From NCBI RefSeq assembly GCF_049675895.1, contig NZ_CP183834.1, positions 992,001-1,056,000 of the forward strand: a stretch of 64,000 nucleotides of DNA. Direction: 5' to 3'. Within the stretch, counting starts at the first letter, position 1, and the number at the start of each line of letters is the position of its first letter. The translations under genes and the position numbers were made by a program. The notes under the pieces were generated by a model. The model worked only from the letters and a program-made list of their open reading frames with translations. It was not told where the DNA came from and made no database searches. This DNA comes from Ampullimonas aquatilis (GTDB lineage: Bacteria > Pseudomonadota > Gammaproteobacteria > Burkholderiales > Burkholderiaceae_D). This document shows, piece by piece, positions 45,268 to 55,182 of the stretch.

Positions 45268-45512
45268 TTGGTGCTCGTGCTTTTATTAAAGTACAGTTAA
45301 ACGGGAATCAGCCGGATTTTATCGATCCGTCAACTGAGCTGCCCCCGCAACGGTAAGCAGGCACGTTCATCTCGTCGTTCAAGAGATCGCAGATGCGCTT
45401 TCTGATGATATGAATGCAAGCCAGTTCTCATATCCACTGTTCATACTGGTTTATCGCTGGATGAATGGGAAGGATGAATTGGTCAACCTGTCAGCCCGGA
45501 TACCGGCCAGAC
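45268..45512 (+). promoter_or_regulatory. Cobalamin (AdoCbl) riboswitch
   Basis: Hallmarks in order: a P3-P4 region with AAACGGGAATCAGCC, the B12 box GCTGCCCCCGCAACGGTAA (about 45338-45356), and the closing GCCCGGATACCGGCC (about 45493-45507). It precedes the BtuB-type receptor gene, whose ribosome site it would hide when cobalamin is bound. Confidence 0.93.
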
Positions 45513-45664
45513 AAAGCCTGAGGGTGCCGCGGGGATCCGGTTTCCATACCACTTCAAAAAAGTAACGGTTTGCATTCGTCAGTTTGAATGCGCAAGCCGG
45601 ACTATGTGCGCTCCCTCTTTTTGTCAATATTTCCTGCGGGGTAGCAGGAAATCAGGGAGTGATT

Positions 45665-47575
45665 ATGCAATCCGTTGTACCGTTTCAAACCATTTTATTA
45701 AGTCGTTTAGTGGCGTTTTCTTGTCTTGGCATGGCCGTGTTGGCTCAAGCGGAAGAGGCTGTCATGCAACCCGTTGTTGTGACGGCAAATCGCACCCCAC
45801 AATCGTTAACGGATGCTTTGCCGCATACCACTGTCTTGCAGCAGCAGGATATTGTGGCATCACAAGCCAAAGATCTTGCAACATTGTTGTCTCAAGAGGC
45901 CGGCATACAAATTTCTCAGCCGGGTGGCATGGGGCAAGTTGGTGGTCTGTTTATGCGTGGTGCTGAAACACGTCAGACTCTGGTATTGATCGATGGCGTA
46001 AGGATCGATACCCAATCAACAGGTGGTACCGCTGTTAGCCAGATCATGCTCGATCAGATTGATCGTATTGAGGTGGTACGTGGCAATGTGTCCAGTCTTT
46101 ATGGTTCGAGCGCCATGGGTGGTGTTATTCAAATTTTCACTAAGCAAGGCCAGCCAGGTCAACAAGTCAATTTAAATGCAGAGCTTGGTTCAATGCATAC
46201 TCAAAAACTGGCTGGTGGTGTGGCTGGACAAAAGGGTGACACACGCTATGCCTTTAACCTGTCTGCTTTAAATACCAGTGGTATTTCCGTGAGTAATCCA
46301 GACATCATTAAAAATGATAATCCGGATAGAGATGGCTTTCATAATCGCAGTTTTCAAGGCATGCTGTCTCAGCAATGGGCTCATGGACAGGAACTGGGAT
46401 TGAGGTTGTTTCGCACCGAAGGCAGAACTGGTTACGATAATGGCTTTACAGCATTTGTACCCAATACCGTTTCCCAGATTGCTTATTCGGTTTTGCAGCA
46501 AATCAGTCTGTTCAGTAAAAATCAGATTACCCAAGACTGGTCCAGTTTGCTGACGGTATCGCAATCAAGTGACGACTATTTGAGTGAACGTGACAGGGCT
46601 TTTGATTCTCGTTACAAGACACGCCATCAGGCTGTGCAATGGAATAACACTTTGAATTTTGGCCAGGATGCCAAACTGACGATGGGTGCCGAGCTTGATC
46701 GTCAGACGATTCATACAGAAACACTGTTTGATCCCAATATTGATCGTAGTCGCAATCTGTCCAGCTTATATGCTGGTTATGCCCAGACGTTGGGGCAACA
46801 TCAAGTTCAGTTAAATGGCCGGATTGATCACACCAAAGACTTTGGAACAGCGGCCACTTATTTATTGGGCTATGGTTATCATTTCAATTCAAATATTAAA
46901 CTTATTGCCAACGTGTCTTCTGCATTTACCGCACCGTTATTGGGGCAACTTTATGCGCCCAATTATGGTAATCGTGATTTGAGAGCCGAGAAGGGTAAAA
47001 CCGTTGAACTGGGGTTTCAGTATGATCAGGCTGGGCAGATATTACGTGCCACAATCTTTAAAACCAGGGTACATGATCAAATTGATTATGATGCATCATT
47101 GGGCACCATGGCCCCTTGGGGTTCGCCTTATGGTTTGTATGTGAATACTGCCAAGGCATCCAATCAGGGACTGGAGCTGAGCTATTCTGCGATGGTAGCG
47201 GCAACCCGTATCAGAGCCAGTTTGACGATTCAGGATCCCAAGGATGATATCAAGCGCATTACGTTGCAACGACGCGCCAGAACCTTTGGTTCTTTTTCTG
47301 CATTACATCAAACCGGGCCTTGGTCATTTGGTGGCACACTTCAATACACCGGTGATAAACCTGATTTGAACTATGATGCATTTCCGATTGAGAATGTGAC
47401 ACTCAAGTCTTATGTATTGGCAACATTGACGACTTCTTATGCTTTAAGCAAAGATTGGTCCGTTTATGGTCGGATAGAAAATGCATTGCAGGAGCATTAT
47501 GAAATGGCTTATGGTTATAACCAGCCAAGTCGAGGTGTGTTTGTGGGTGTTAGGTGGCAGATGACTGATAAATAA
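45665..47575 (+). CDS. btuB: TonB-dependent vitamin B12 outer-membrane receptor
   Basis: 636 residues from ATG 45665 (GGGAG upstream); a longer frame from 45584 would invade the riboswitch. The signal peptide ends LAQA-EEA, the TonB box is PVVVTAN, the plug domain reads FMRGAETRQTLVLIDGVRIDTQSTG...RIEVVRGNVSSLYGSSAMGGVIQIFTK, and a 22-strand barrel ends in GVFVGVRWQ. The calcium/B12 motif and riboswitch both point to cobalamin. It imports B12 with TonB energy. Confidence 0.93.
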   Translation: MQSVVPFQTILLSRLVAFSCLGMAVLAQAEEAVMQPVVVTANRTPQSLTDALPHTTVLQQQDIVASQAKDLATLLSQEAGIQISQPGGMGQVGGLFMRGAETRQTLVLIDGVRIDTQSTGGTAVSQIMLDQIDRIEVVRGNVSSLYGSSAMGGVIQIFTKQGQPGQQVNLNAELGSMHTQKLAGGVAGQKGDTRYAFNLSALNTSGISVSNPDIIKNDNPDRDGFHNRSFQGMLSQQWAHGQELGLRLFRTEGRTGYDNGFTAFVPNTVSQIAYSVLQQISLFSKNQITQDWSSLLTVSQSSDDYLSERDRAFDSRYKTRHQAVQWNNTLNFGQDAKLTMGAELDRQTIHTETLFDPNIDRSRNLSSLYAGYAQTLGQHQVQLNGRIDHTKDFGTAATYLLGYGYHFNSNIKLIANVSSAFTAPLLGQLYAPNYGNRDLRAEKGKTVELGFQYDQAGQILRATIFKTRVHDQIDYDASLGTMAPWGSPYGLYVNTAKASNQGLELSYSAMVAATRIRASLTIQDPKDDIKRITLQRRARTFGSFSALHQTGPWSFGGTLQYTGDKPDLNYDAFPIENVTLKSYVLATLTTSYALSKDWSVYGRIENALQEHYEMAYGYNQPSRGVFVGVRWQMTDK

Positions 47576-47597
47576 GTTATCGGTCTAAAAAAAGAAA

Positions 47598-47622
47598 TGG
47601 CGTACTGAGTACGCTGTTTTCA
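47598..47622. terminator. Terminator between convergent btuB and PPIase genes
   Basis: GCGTAC (47600-47605) and GTACGC (47609-47614) with a TGA loop, then TGTTTT. A run of A just upstream gives a T-run on the other strand, so it may work in both directions. Confidence 0.65.
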
Positions 47623-47641
47623 TTTGAGGCTACTATGAATT

Positions 47642-48556
47642 TTATTCAATATGTGATTGTGAACGAAGCTTTGCAATCAAGTCATTAACCTGCTTGCGCT
47701 TGTAGGAGTCGATCAGGCTTTCGCGAGACTCTGCATACGTTGGTAATAGATTGGGTTTGGTGGCTTCTACATAAAACAGTACATAGCCATTTGCTTCAGC
47801 AATCGGTTGGCTCAATTGTTTGTCATGCAGTGACTGAATGACTTTTGTCTGTTCGGTAGGAAATGCACCAGCAAGATTCCAGCCTAAATCGCCACCATTG
47901 ATTCGACTAGGGATATCGGTTGAAGACTGTTTTATCAGATCATCAATCGCCCGGCCTTTTTCAAATTCAATCTTAATTTTTTCGGCTTCAGCTAAATCAT
48001 CAACACGCAATTTACGTAAATGGAAAACCTTTGTGCCAACTTGCTGAACGGACGCTTCATATTGCTTTTGAATGAGCGGCTCATCAATTTGTATAGACTG
48101 AGAATACTTGTCCAGATAAGCCTTGGCTAAGCAATTGCGTTTGAGAATTTGCAAGCGCTGCTCGGCTGTAATAAGCCGTTGGTCTTGCTTGTTGACTTCG
48201 GATTTAAGTTCGCTTAATTTTGTATCTGATAAAACCTGTGAATCCAAACCTTCCTTGCTTGCTGTTTGGGCAAGAATGGTCAGATCAATTTGGTTAGCTT
48301 GTATGTATCGAACTTGATCCGGTATGGTAGCCTTGTCCCAGATTGGAAAGTTTTCTAGAACAAGACCAACTAATACCGAATAGGCCAGGGTTTCACCATT
48401 GATGACAATATCTTTGCCCTTAACAGTAATGGCAGCCTGCTGACGAGCGCTATGATTTTCTTCGGTCTCGTGATCATGGCCAGCATGAGCATAAACAACT
48501 GACTGACTGATAAGACCTAATGCGCTGACGAACACACAAAGCAGTTTTAACTTCAT
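47642..48556 (-). CDS. Periplasmic parvulin-type peptidyl-prolyl isomerase with His-rich start
   Basis: 304 residues. A signal peptide ends VYA-HAGHDHETEENH, leaving a His-rich, metal-binding-like N-terminus. A SurA-N-like helical region follows (about 70-190) and then a parvulin domain (FHLRKLRVDDLAEAEKIKIEF...STDIPSRINGGDLGWNLAGAFPTEQTKVIQSLHDKQLSQPIAEANGYVLFYVEA). It lies 8 bp after the copper radical oxidase gene on the same strand, so it may be its dedicated folding helper; the His cluster could bind copper. That link is inference. Confidence 0.85.
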   Translation of the reverse strand: MKLKLLCVFVSALGLISQSVVYAHAGHDHETEENHSARQQAAITVKGKDIVINGETLAYSVLVGLVLENFPIWDKATIPDQVRYIQANQIDLTILAQTASKEGLDSQVLSDTKLSELKSEVNKQDQRLITAEQRLQILKRNCLAKAYLDKYSQSIQIDEPLIQKQYEASVQQVGTKVFHLRKLRVDDLAEAEKIKIEFEKGRAIDDLIKQSSTDIPSRINGGDLGWNLAGAFPTEQTKVIQSLHDKQLSQPIAEANGYVLFYVEATKPNLLPTYAESRESLIDSYKRKQVNDLIAKLRSQSHIE

Positions 48557-48564
48557 CGCTATCT

Positions 48565-51324
48565 CTAATTCAATTTGATGATCTTTGCTACTGATGGAAT
48601 ATTGTTAACATCTAGTGCAAACAACATGTAATAGCCGGGTGGCGCAATATTGCCATTCAATGGGCTTGACACAACATAATTGTTACCGTTTAGACCGGCC
48701 GTAAGCTCTACCAATCGTTGATCGGTATTCACAGAGTGAGTGACCGATGAAAGCCGAATCAGCGTAAATTTGGCAATACCAAAGCCACTCGTCGTGACAT
48801 TGAATTTACTGGCATATGCGATAGTGGCTGGGGCACTCGTGATGACAGGGCGTGTTCCTTTGAAAAGGTAAGGTGGTGAAAATATTTCAGCATCAGGATG
48901 GTTTGTATTACAAGTACCGCATAAACCGCCACCACCAGCAAAGACCCGACCATCAGGTAATAACATTGCGACGGAATGATAGCCGCGGGTTGTGGCCATG
49001 GGTGCCATGTTTTTCCAGGATTTGGTGGCAGGGTTGAATAACTCGGGTGTGCGCCGTGGTTCTGTGTCGTCGTAGGGTTTGCCATTGCCACTGCCACCGA
49101 TGATGAGTACGGTTCCGTCAGGTAAAACAACACCATTGGCGAAGGCGCGATTAAAGCGCATTTTGGGAATGGGAGTGACTTTAGTGCCGTTATTGATATC
49201 AATCAGATAGGCATTCGCATTGGAGATGGATTTAATCGCATCAGCCAGAGTCTGTTGTGTACATCCGGGTACGATCTCAATGCAGGTACCAGGACTGTCG
49301 TACCAGATATTGCCGCCTGCTTTCAGAATTTTGCCATTGCCATAATTGACAACAACGCCATTCTGGCTGACTTCATCACCACCGCGTTTGCCAGCAGTAG
49401 TGACTGTTGGCGCAGCATAATTATTTTTCCAATCTGTATCAAACCATTGCATATTGGGTGTAGGACCAGCGACAAACAGTTTGCCATTGGGTGCTACGAC
49501 CAGTTTGGGATGTTCTTCTGCACGGTTGCTGTCGGTTTGTGGATTATCAGTATTATTTGGGTCAGTAATATATTTTTCTGCTGTCGTACCCTTAAGTAGT
49601 TCATCCATTTTCATGGTGGGTAAATCTGTCCAGCGTTGCCCATCAGACTTGTTGGCTTGCCAAACTTCGCCATGACCATTTCCTCCAGGCAGGCCTGTCG
49701 CTCTACGATAATGACTGCCACCCAAGGTAAAGACATTGCCATTGGGCAGTGTGACGGCGGTGTTATACCAGCGTCCCTGGAACATATCATCATCTTTTTT
49801 CCATGCAGTGCCGAGCGGTTTGGAGAAATCAAAGATGCTGGTTGTCTTCACGTTATAACCACCACCAGTCACATGCAGTCGTCCATCAGGTAAATAGGCC
49901 GTGCCTGGACAGAACATATCGTGTTGAGAAACAGTTTCATTCCAGTCTACGATCGTATTGGCGATGGGGTCATACACTGCGGTGTAAGTCGCGGCAGGTT
50001 TGCAGCCAGTGCAGCCGTCCTGTGTCCAGGCCAGTCTGTCCCATGAGGACCACGTCAACACTTTGCCGTCAGGCAAAACGGCGGCGGCGACAGGAATGGA
50101 AGGAAAGGCGATTTTTCCACTCCACTGACCAATTCGACTTGCTTCACCGCTGTTTTTTACTTCTCGCAGATGCCAGAATTGGCCATCCGAACCATCACAG
50201 ATTGCCTGAATTGCCTTGCCATTTGTATCGGTCTGTAGACAAAACTGACTTAATTTATTAACGATCAGATATTTTTCACCAGTTCTTTCAAATAGATTGA
50301 AGTGCAAGCCATTATTGCGTGTGCCGTCATTTTTATAGGGTTGATTGTAGTATTCAATCCCAACAGGTTGCAGATACCATATCTGATTGAACTCTTGTGT
50401 TGAGTTATTGAATGTGTTTGCCAGACATTCAATTGCAGAAACGCGACTGCCATTACCGGTTGCCAACGCATCTAAACAGAAAGGCTCATAGTAGGCAGAT
50501 TTAATCCAGTAACCATAATTCTCGGCGCCTTTATCTGCTGGCCGAGGTGTTAATTTCCACTCCTGAGCGATGCCATTATTGCAAGTTGCCTCAAAGATGG
50601 CATCATTGACAACATCAGTACTGCCTTCATCCAGACATTTATTGTTCTTACCCGAAATCAACCTAAAGGTCTTGTTGGATAGCGTTGCTGTTTCAATGCC
50701 AGCAGGACTATTGGTATTGACCGCATTGGAGGGGATGCCGATGGTTTCAAAGGTACTGAGTAATCGGGCATCATTGACGCTGAATAATTGATCTGGGCCG
50801 CCTGTGCAGGCGGCTAATGTCATATCCTGATACGGTGCACTGGTCACCAGACACTGGTCTGTGGTGCTTGTGTTTTTAATGGTGTAAGCGCCATTACCAT
50901 TAGGAATCAAGGCCCAGATCTGACTGGTACGACCGACTTCACATTGATACTGAATGACCCGCGAATCTCTTGGCAATGGGGTAAAGAAAACCGGGTCCAA
51001 TTCCGTATCAGCACACCTTCCACTGGCGCGCAGGATCAAATTGGCGTTGATCGTTGTGCCATTGGTGATTGAAATAGGTTTAACGTAAAAAAACTGGCCG
51101 CCATGATAATTCGTAGCATTTGCATCATCACAAATATTCATGGACTGAAGATGGCCGCGGTTGTCAGGATAGGTGGTGTCTCTACCTGCACAATTACCAG
51201 TCTGAACGGATTTGATCTGATAGTAACCGGGTCCATTGTAGGCAGCGTGAGTTGGCAGGCAAATCATGATAAATAGACAACTGACTACAAACTGGAAAAA
51301 ACCGAGTTGAGCAATGCGTGACAT
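48565..51324 (-). CDS. Galactose-oxidase-type copper radical oxidase with two ricin-type lectin domains
   Basis: 919 residues. Signal peptide to about 28; two ricin-B-like beta-trefoils (about 33-185 and 215-390, with YYQIKSVQTGNCAG, QIWALIPNGNGAYTIKN, KNNKCLDEG and QEWKLTP); kelch propeller (about 400-800); DUF1929 early-set domain (about 815-919). The copper/radical residues align with galactose oxidase: Cys472 in MFCPG and Tyr520 in GRWYNTA (thioether pair), Tyr782-His783 in RGYHSVA, and His863 in THSVNTDQR. The stacking Trp of galactose oxidase is replaced by His538 (GGSHY), so the substrate may differ. It should oxidise a primary alcohol or sugar to aldehyde plus H2O2 outside the cell, bound to polysaccharide by its lectin domains. 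Confidence 0.88.
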   Translation of the reverse strand: MSRIAQLGFFQFVVSCLFIMICLPTHAAYNGPGYYQIKSVQTGNCAGRDTTYPDNRGHLQSMNICDDANATNYHGGQFFYVKPISITNGTTINANLILRASGRCADTELDPVFFTPLPRDSRVIQYQCEVGRTSQIWALIPNGNGAYTIKNTSTTDQCLVTSAPYQDMTLAACTGGPDQLFSVNDARLLSTFETIGIPSNAVNTNSPAGIETATLSNKTFRLISGKNNKCLDEGSTDVVNDAIFEATCNNGIAQEWKLTPRPADKGAENYGYWIKSAYYEPFCLDALATGNGSRVSAIECLANTFNNSTQEFNQIWYLQPVGIEYYNQPYKNDGTRNNGLHFNLFERTGEKYLIVNKLSQFCLQTDTNGKAIQAICDGSDGQFWHLREVKNSGEASRIGQWSGKIAFPSIPVAAAVLPDGKVLTWSSWDRLAWTQDGCTGCKPAATYTAVYDPIANTIVDWNETVSQHDMFCPGTAYLPDGRLHVTGGGYNVKTTSIFDFSKPLGTAWKKDDDMFQGRWYNTAVTLPNGNVFTLGGSHYRRATGLPGGNGHGEVWQANKSDGQRWTDLPTMKMDELLKGTTAEKYITDPNNTDNPQTDSNRAEEHPKLVVAPNGKLFVAGPTPNMQWFDTDWKNNYAAPTVTTAGKRGGDEVSQNGVVVNYGNGKILKAGGNIWYDSPGTCIEIVPGCTQQTLADAIKSISNANAYLIDINNGTKVTPIPKMRFNRAFANGVVLPDGTVLIIGGSGNGKPYDDTEPRRTPELFNPATKSWKNMAPMATTRGYHSVAMLLPDGRVFAGGGGLCGTCNTNHPDAEIFSPPYLFKGTRPVITSAPATIAYASKFNVTTSGFGIAKFTLIRLSSVTHSVNTDQRLVELTAGLNGNNYVVSSPLNGNIAPPGYYMLFALDVNNIPSVAKIIKLN

Positions 51325-51709
51325 AGCAGTTCAATTCAAAATAAAAACAATGTAATTCCCTGTCTCGAAAGTCAGGGGATGTCGAATTCTTTTACAAAAG
51401 TGCAGCCTAGACAACATAATACGTTACCCAAGCAAGATGAAGACCCAGATTTACTGAAATTCTTTCTACTTTGGATGTAATTCGTAAAAACACCAAATAG
51501 TCGTCTATTATCCAAGATAGTTCCCTGCCTGGAATATTTCGCAACAAACTGTCATGTGAATTGTTAATAATTTCGTCCAATTCTTGCCAAGATAACGTAT
51601 TGAAAGACTATAAATTTGATTAAGCGCAGGTGCTGTGCATTTATGCGGATGTGATAGGTGGAAGTTTGTTTACTATGCCATCAGTTGATTTTTATCAAGA
51701 AAATTTCGA
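51325..51709. other. Intergenic region between divergent oxidase and HAD genes
   Basis: 385 bp, AT-rich, no gene seen on either strand. A small hairpin CCCTG...CAGGG lies at about 51358-51376. It must hold the promoters of both divergent genes, but no convincing -35/-10 pair stands out. Confidence 0.5.
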
Positions 51710-53737
51710 ATGAGTGAATATTCAGTAGTCAGTTTTGATGTTTGGGATACCTTGCTGCGCCGTCATTGCCATCCAGATGCGATCAAGGCACGTGTTGCAC
51801 AGATTTTCCTCTTATCCTATCGTCAGTTTATTCTGCCGCAGTTTCAGGATGTCTTTCAGTTATTGAAGGCGCGCCAGCAAGTTGAGCATGACATTGGGGT
51901 CCAGTCTAAAAATGCGGGGCACGATTTTGAATATGCTATTGCTGAGGTTTTGCAGGGCTGGATACAGAAGGTTTGTATTGAAGAGCCTGCAAATTTGCCG
52001 GAATTGGTTGAGGCATTCATTCGTGTAGAAATTGAACAAGAACGGGCAATGATTTATGCTGATCCGCATATTGAAAAAATTCTGGAGCAGCATAGCGCTG
52101 CGAAGAAGATTTTCATTTCTGATTTTTATCTTTCCGCAGATCATTTGCATGGGTTGCTTGAGCAAGTCGGTTTGCGGCATTATTTTGATCATGGCTATTC
52201 TTCCAGCGATCATCGTTTGAGTAAAGCATCGGGACGATTATTTGATCATGTTGTGGCTAACACCCAGCTAGATAAACAATCACTAAAGCATTATGGTGAT
52301 AATCCACACGCCGATGTCAAGATGCCAACCAAAGTGGGTATTGCCAATGAGCGTTTTTTGCCGGAGTCAGAGCATCAGGCACGACTGACCAGAGAGCAAA
52401 TATTCACGTCTCGAAATCTGGCCATTCAACAATTGCGGTCGGTTGGTTTGCAAGCGCTTGAGTCACATTCTGGGCCGGATGAGATCAAGCGACTGGTTGC
52501 GGAAACGGGTTTGCTCTTTATTGGCTTTGCACTTTATATTCAGCAGCAGATCGTGGAGCAGGGACAAGAGGCGGTCTTTTTCTTTACCCGTGAAGGTGAG
52601 TTTTTCAGACAAATCTACGAAGTCTTGCGTCAACACGATGTGCTTGGTGCGCCAGTCCCGCCTGCTGGTTTATTGGAGGTCAGCCGGGTGGCGACATTTG
52701 GTCCTTCATTACGTGAAATTTCAACGCATGAATTGATGCGCTTATGGAGCCAATATTCATCACAGAATATGGCTAGCTTATTCAAATCGCTCAATGTGAT
52801 GGCGGCTGATTATCAGATCTATTTGGATAAACATCAGGTGCCGCTGGATGAAGTGATGCATCACCCCTGGAAGGATCAGCGTGTTCAGGCACTCTTTGCT
52901 GATATGCATTTCACCGCTGTGCTTGGTGCCCAATTGCAGTCCGATCAGACCATGTTGCGTAATTATTTAATTGAGCGTGGCCTGACTGATGATCTCAAAA
53001 AAGTGGCGATTGTGGATATCGGCTGGCGCGGCACGATCCAGGACAATATTTCCTATCTTTATCCGCAGACTGAATTGACTGGCTATTACCTTGGCTTGCA
53101 TGAAATGATCAATGTGCAGCCTGGCAATGTCAAAAAACAGGCATTTGGTCCCGACCTTAATAAGAATCAAGCAACTCAATATAGTGAAGTGATGCACTTT
53201 GCCGCACCGTTGGAAATGCTGACCAATTCACCGAATGGCAGTACCACGGGATACCATGAAATCAACGGCAAGATGATGGCGATTCGTTTGGTGGATGATG
53301 ATGAAAATCAGAGCTACGAAGCCTTTACCCGTCATTATCAGGAAATGCTGTTGGCGGCGACCCCTGCCATGGCTGAAGTCATCAAACGCAATGTGATTCA
53401 GTTATCCGAGATTCAGCCTGTGGCCTGGTCAATCTGGTACAACATTGTGACCAATCCACCCAAGATCATGGCAGATGCTTTCTTCAAATTGAACCACAAT
53501 GAAACCTTTGGCATGGGTGAGTTTGTCAGCAAAGATCTGTCGCTACATCCACTCTGGTTTATCAAGATCTTTGTAAACGGTAGTTATCGTCATCAATTCA
53601 AACAGTTTCTGACTCAGATCAGCTGGATTTATGGTTATGCCAAGCTTTATAACAAACCTGGACTGGTCATGCTGCGACGTTGTTATCAAGGGCTGGCCGA
53701 TCTTAAGCAGTTCATCAAACCTAATAAGCCTGCCTGA
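51710..53737 (+). CDS. HAD-superfamily protein, polysaccharide-linked (COG5610-like)
   Basis: 675 residues. HAD motif I is FDVWDTLLRR (Asp10, Asp13), motif II FISDFYLSADHL and the motif III/IV region KHYGDNPHADVKMP. A long C-terminal half (about 230-675) follows, containing VFFFTREGEFFRQIYEVL and VAIVDIGWRGTIQDNISYLYP. Large HAD proteins of this kind occur in surface-polysaccharide and glycan clusters, but their reaction is unknown. The gene stands alone, divergent from the copper oxidase. No signal peptide, so cytosolic. Confidence 0.75.
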   Translation: MSEYSVVSFDVWDTLLRRHCHPDAIKARVAQIFLLSYRQFILPQFQDVFQLLKARQQVEHDIGVQSKNAGHDFEYAIAEVLQGWIQKVCIEEPANLPELVEAFIRVEIEQERAMIYADPHIEKILEQHSAAKKIFISDFYLSADHLHGLLEQVGLRHYFDHGYSSSDHRLSKASGRLFDHVVANTQLDKQSLKHYGDNPHADVKMPTKVGIANERFLPESEHQARLTREQIFTSRNLAIQQLRSVGLQALESHSGPDEIKRLVAETGLLFIGFALYIQQQIVEQGQEAVFFFTREGEFFRQIYEVLRQHDVLGAPVPPAGLLEVSRVATFGPSLREISTHELMRLWSQYSSQNMASLFKSLNVMAADYQIYLDKHQVPLDEVMHHPWKDQRVQALFADMHFTAVLGAQLQSDQTMLRNYLIERGLTDDLKKVAIVDIGWRGTIQDNISYLYPQTELTGYYLGLHEMINVQPGNVKKQAFGPDLNKNQATQYSEVMHFAAPLEMLTNSPNGSTTGYHEINGKMMAIRLVDDDENQSYEAFTRHYQEMLLAATPAMAEVIKRNVIQLSEIQPVAWSIWYNIVTNPPKIMADAFFKLNHNETFGMGEFVSKDLSLHPLWFIKIFVNGSYRHQFKQFLTQISWIYGYAKLYNKPGLVMLRRCYQGLADLKQFIKPNKPA

Positions 53738-53763
53738 ATGAGCCTGTCCGATCGAGTGAATAA

Positions 53764-55182
53764 TTAAAGTAGCTTGCCTGGATTCATTATGTTCATTGGG
53801 TCCAGCGCCTGCTTGATTGAGTGCATCAGTGTCAAGGCTACCTTGTCTTTATAGTGAGTGATGGTTTCGCGCTTGAGCTGACCCAGCCCATGTTCAGCCG
53901 ACAGGCTACCACCATGGGCGTACACCTGTTCATAAACCAGCTGATTGATTGTGGGTTCTAGCGTCAAAAATTCTTTGGCAGATTGTCCTGCAGGTGCGGC
54001 GACGTTGTAATGCAGATTGCCATCACCCAGATGGCCAAAGGTCACCAGTCGGATACCGGGATAGGCATGGAGCAATATGCTATCCATCTTTTCGACAAAG
54101 CTGGCAATCTGTGAAATGGGCACGGCAATATCATGTTTGATATTTAAACCATCTTGTGCCTGAGCCAGCGGAATGGATTCGCGCAAGTGCCAGAGTGCTT
54201 TGGATTGTGCGATTGATTCGGCCACAATCGCATCTTCAATCAGCCCCTGTTGCAGCGCTGTGTGCAGCAGTGTTTCAAAGCGACTGCGCGCATGCTCGGC
54301 ACTTTCATTATCTGAAATTTCTAGCAGCACATACTGGGCATGATGGTGTGAGAAGGGCTGTTTTTGTGGCAGCAGATATTGCTCGACCAATTGCAGGCAA
54401 ACATCCGACATGACCTCAAAGCCAGTCAGAGTGGCACCACAAATTTGTTGTGCCAGATTCAGTAAGGCCATGGCCTGATTGAGACTGCCCAATGCAGCGA
54501 GTGCCGTCATTTGCGCATGGGGTTGAGGGTAGAGCTTCAGTGTTGCAGCTGTGATGATGCCCAATGTACCTTCAGCACCGATGAGTAAATCACGCAAATC
54601 ATAGCCGGTATTGTCCTTGCGCAATCCTTGTAATCCATTCCATAGCTCACCTTGCGCGGTCACGACTTCCAGGCCAAGACATAACTCGCGCGCATTGCCA
54701 TAACGCAAAACGGCGGTGCCACCGGCGTTGGTGGAAAGGTTGCCCCCAATGGTGCAACTGCCTTCTGCTGCCAGACTCAAGGGAAACAGCCGATCAACAC
54801 CAGCGGCGGCTTCTTGAACATGTTGCAAGATGCAGCCAGCTTCTGCCGTGATGGTGTTGTTGATAGGATCAATTTCGCGAACCTGATTCATGCGTTTTAA
54901 TGACAGCACGATCTGTCGACCTTGCGCAAGCGGGGTTGCGCCACCGCACAGACTGGTATTGCCACCTTGCGGCACGATGCTGACCTGCGCTGTCCGGCAC
55001 AGTTGCACAATCGCCATCACTTCTACCACGCTGGCTGGCAATACCACTGCCAAAGCATGGCCCTGATAACGTTTGCGCCAGTCAATGCAATATGGCTGTG
55101 TTGCGTCGGCATCCGTTAAAACATGCTGGCTACCCAACAGATTGTTCAGTTGTGGCAGTAGTTGATTGAGCATGTCATTCAC
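53764..55182 (-). CDS. FAD-linked 2-hydroxyacid oxidase/dehydrogenase (GlcD family)
   Basis: 472 residues from GTG 55182, which overlaps the upstream stop (GTGA); ATG 55173 is the alternative. The FAD-binding PCMH domain shows VVLPASVVEVMAIVQLCRTAQVSIVPQGGNTSLCGGATP and LSLAAEGSCTIGGNLSTNAGGTAVLRYGNARELCLGLEVV; the C-terminal part ends HLGDGNLHYNVAAP and SAEHGLGQLKRE. This is the D-2-hydroxyglutarate/D-lactate/glycolate dehydrogenase group. Substrate uncertain. Last gene of a three-gene operon. Confidence 0.9.
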   Translation of the reverse strand: MNDMLNQLLPQLNNLLGSQHVLTDADATQPYCIDWRKRYQGHALAVVLPASVVEVMAIVQLCRTAQVSIVPQGGNTSLCGGATPLAQGRQIVLSLKRMNQVREIDPINNTITAEAGCILQHVQEAAAGVDRLFPLSLAAEGSCTIGGNLSTNAGGTAVLRYGNARELCLGLEVVTAQGELWNGLQGLRKDNTGYDLRDLLIGAEGTLGIITAATLKLYPQPHAQMTALAALGSLNQAMALLNLAQQICGATLTGFEVMSDVCLQLVEQYLLPQKQPFSHHHAQYVLLEISDNESAEHARSRFETLLHTALQQGLIEDAIVAESIAQSKALWHLRESIPLAQAQDGLNIKHDIAVPISQIASFVEKMDSILLHAYPGIRLVTFGHLGDGNLHYNVAAPAGQSAKEFLTLEPTINQLVYEQVYAHGGSLSAEHGLGQLKRETITHYKDKVALTLMHSIKQALDPMNIMNPGKLL

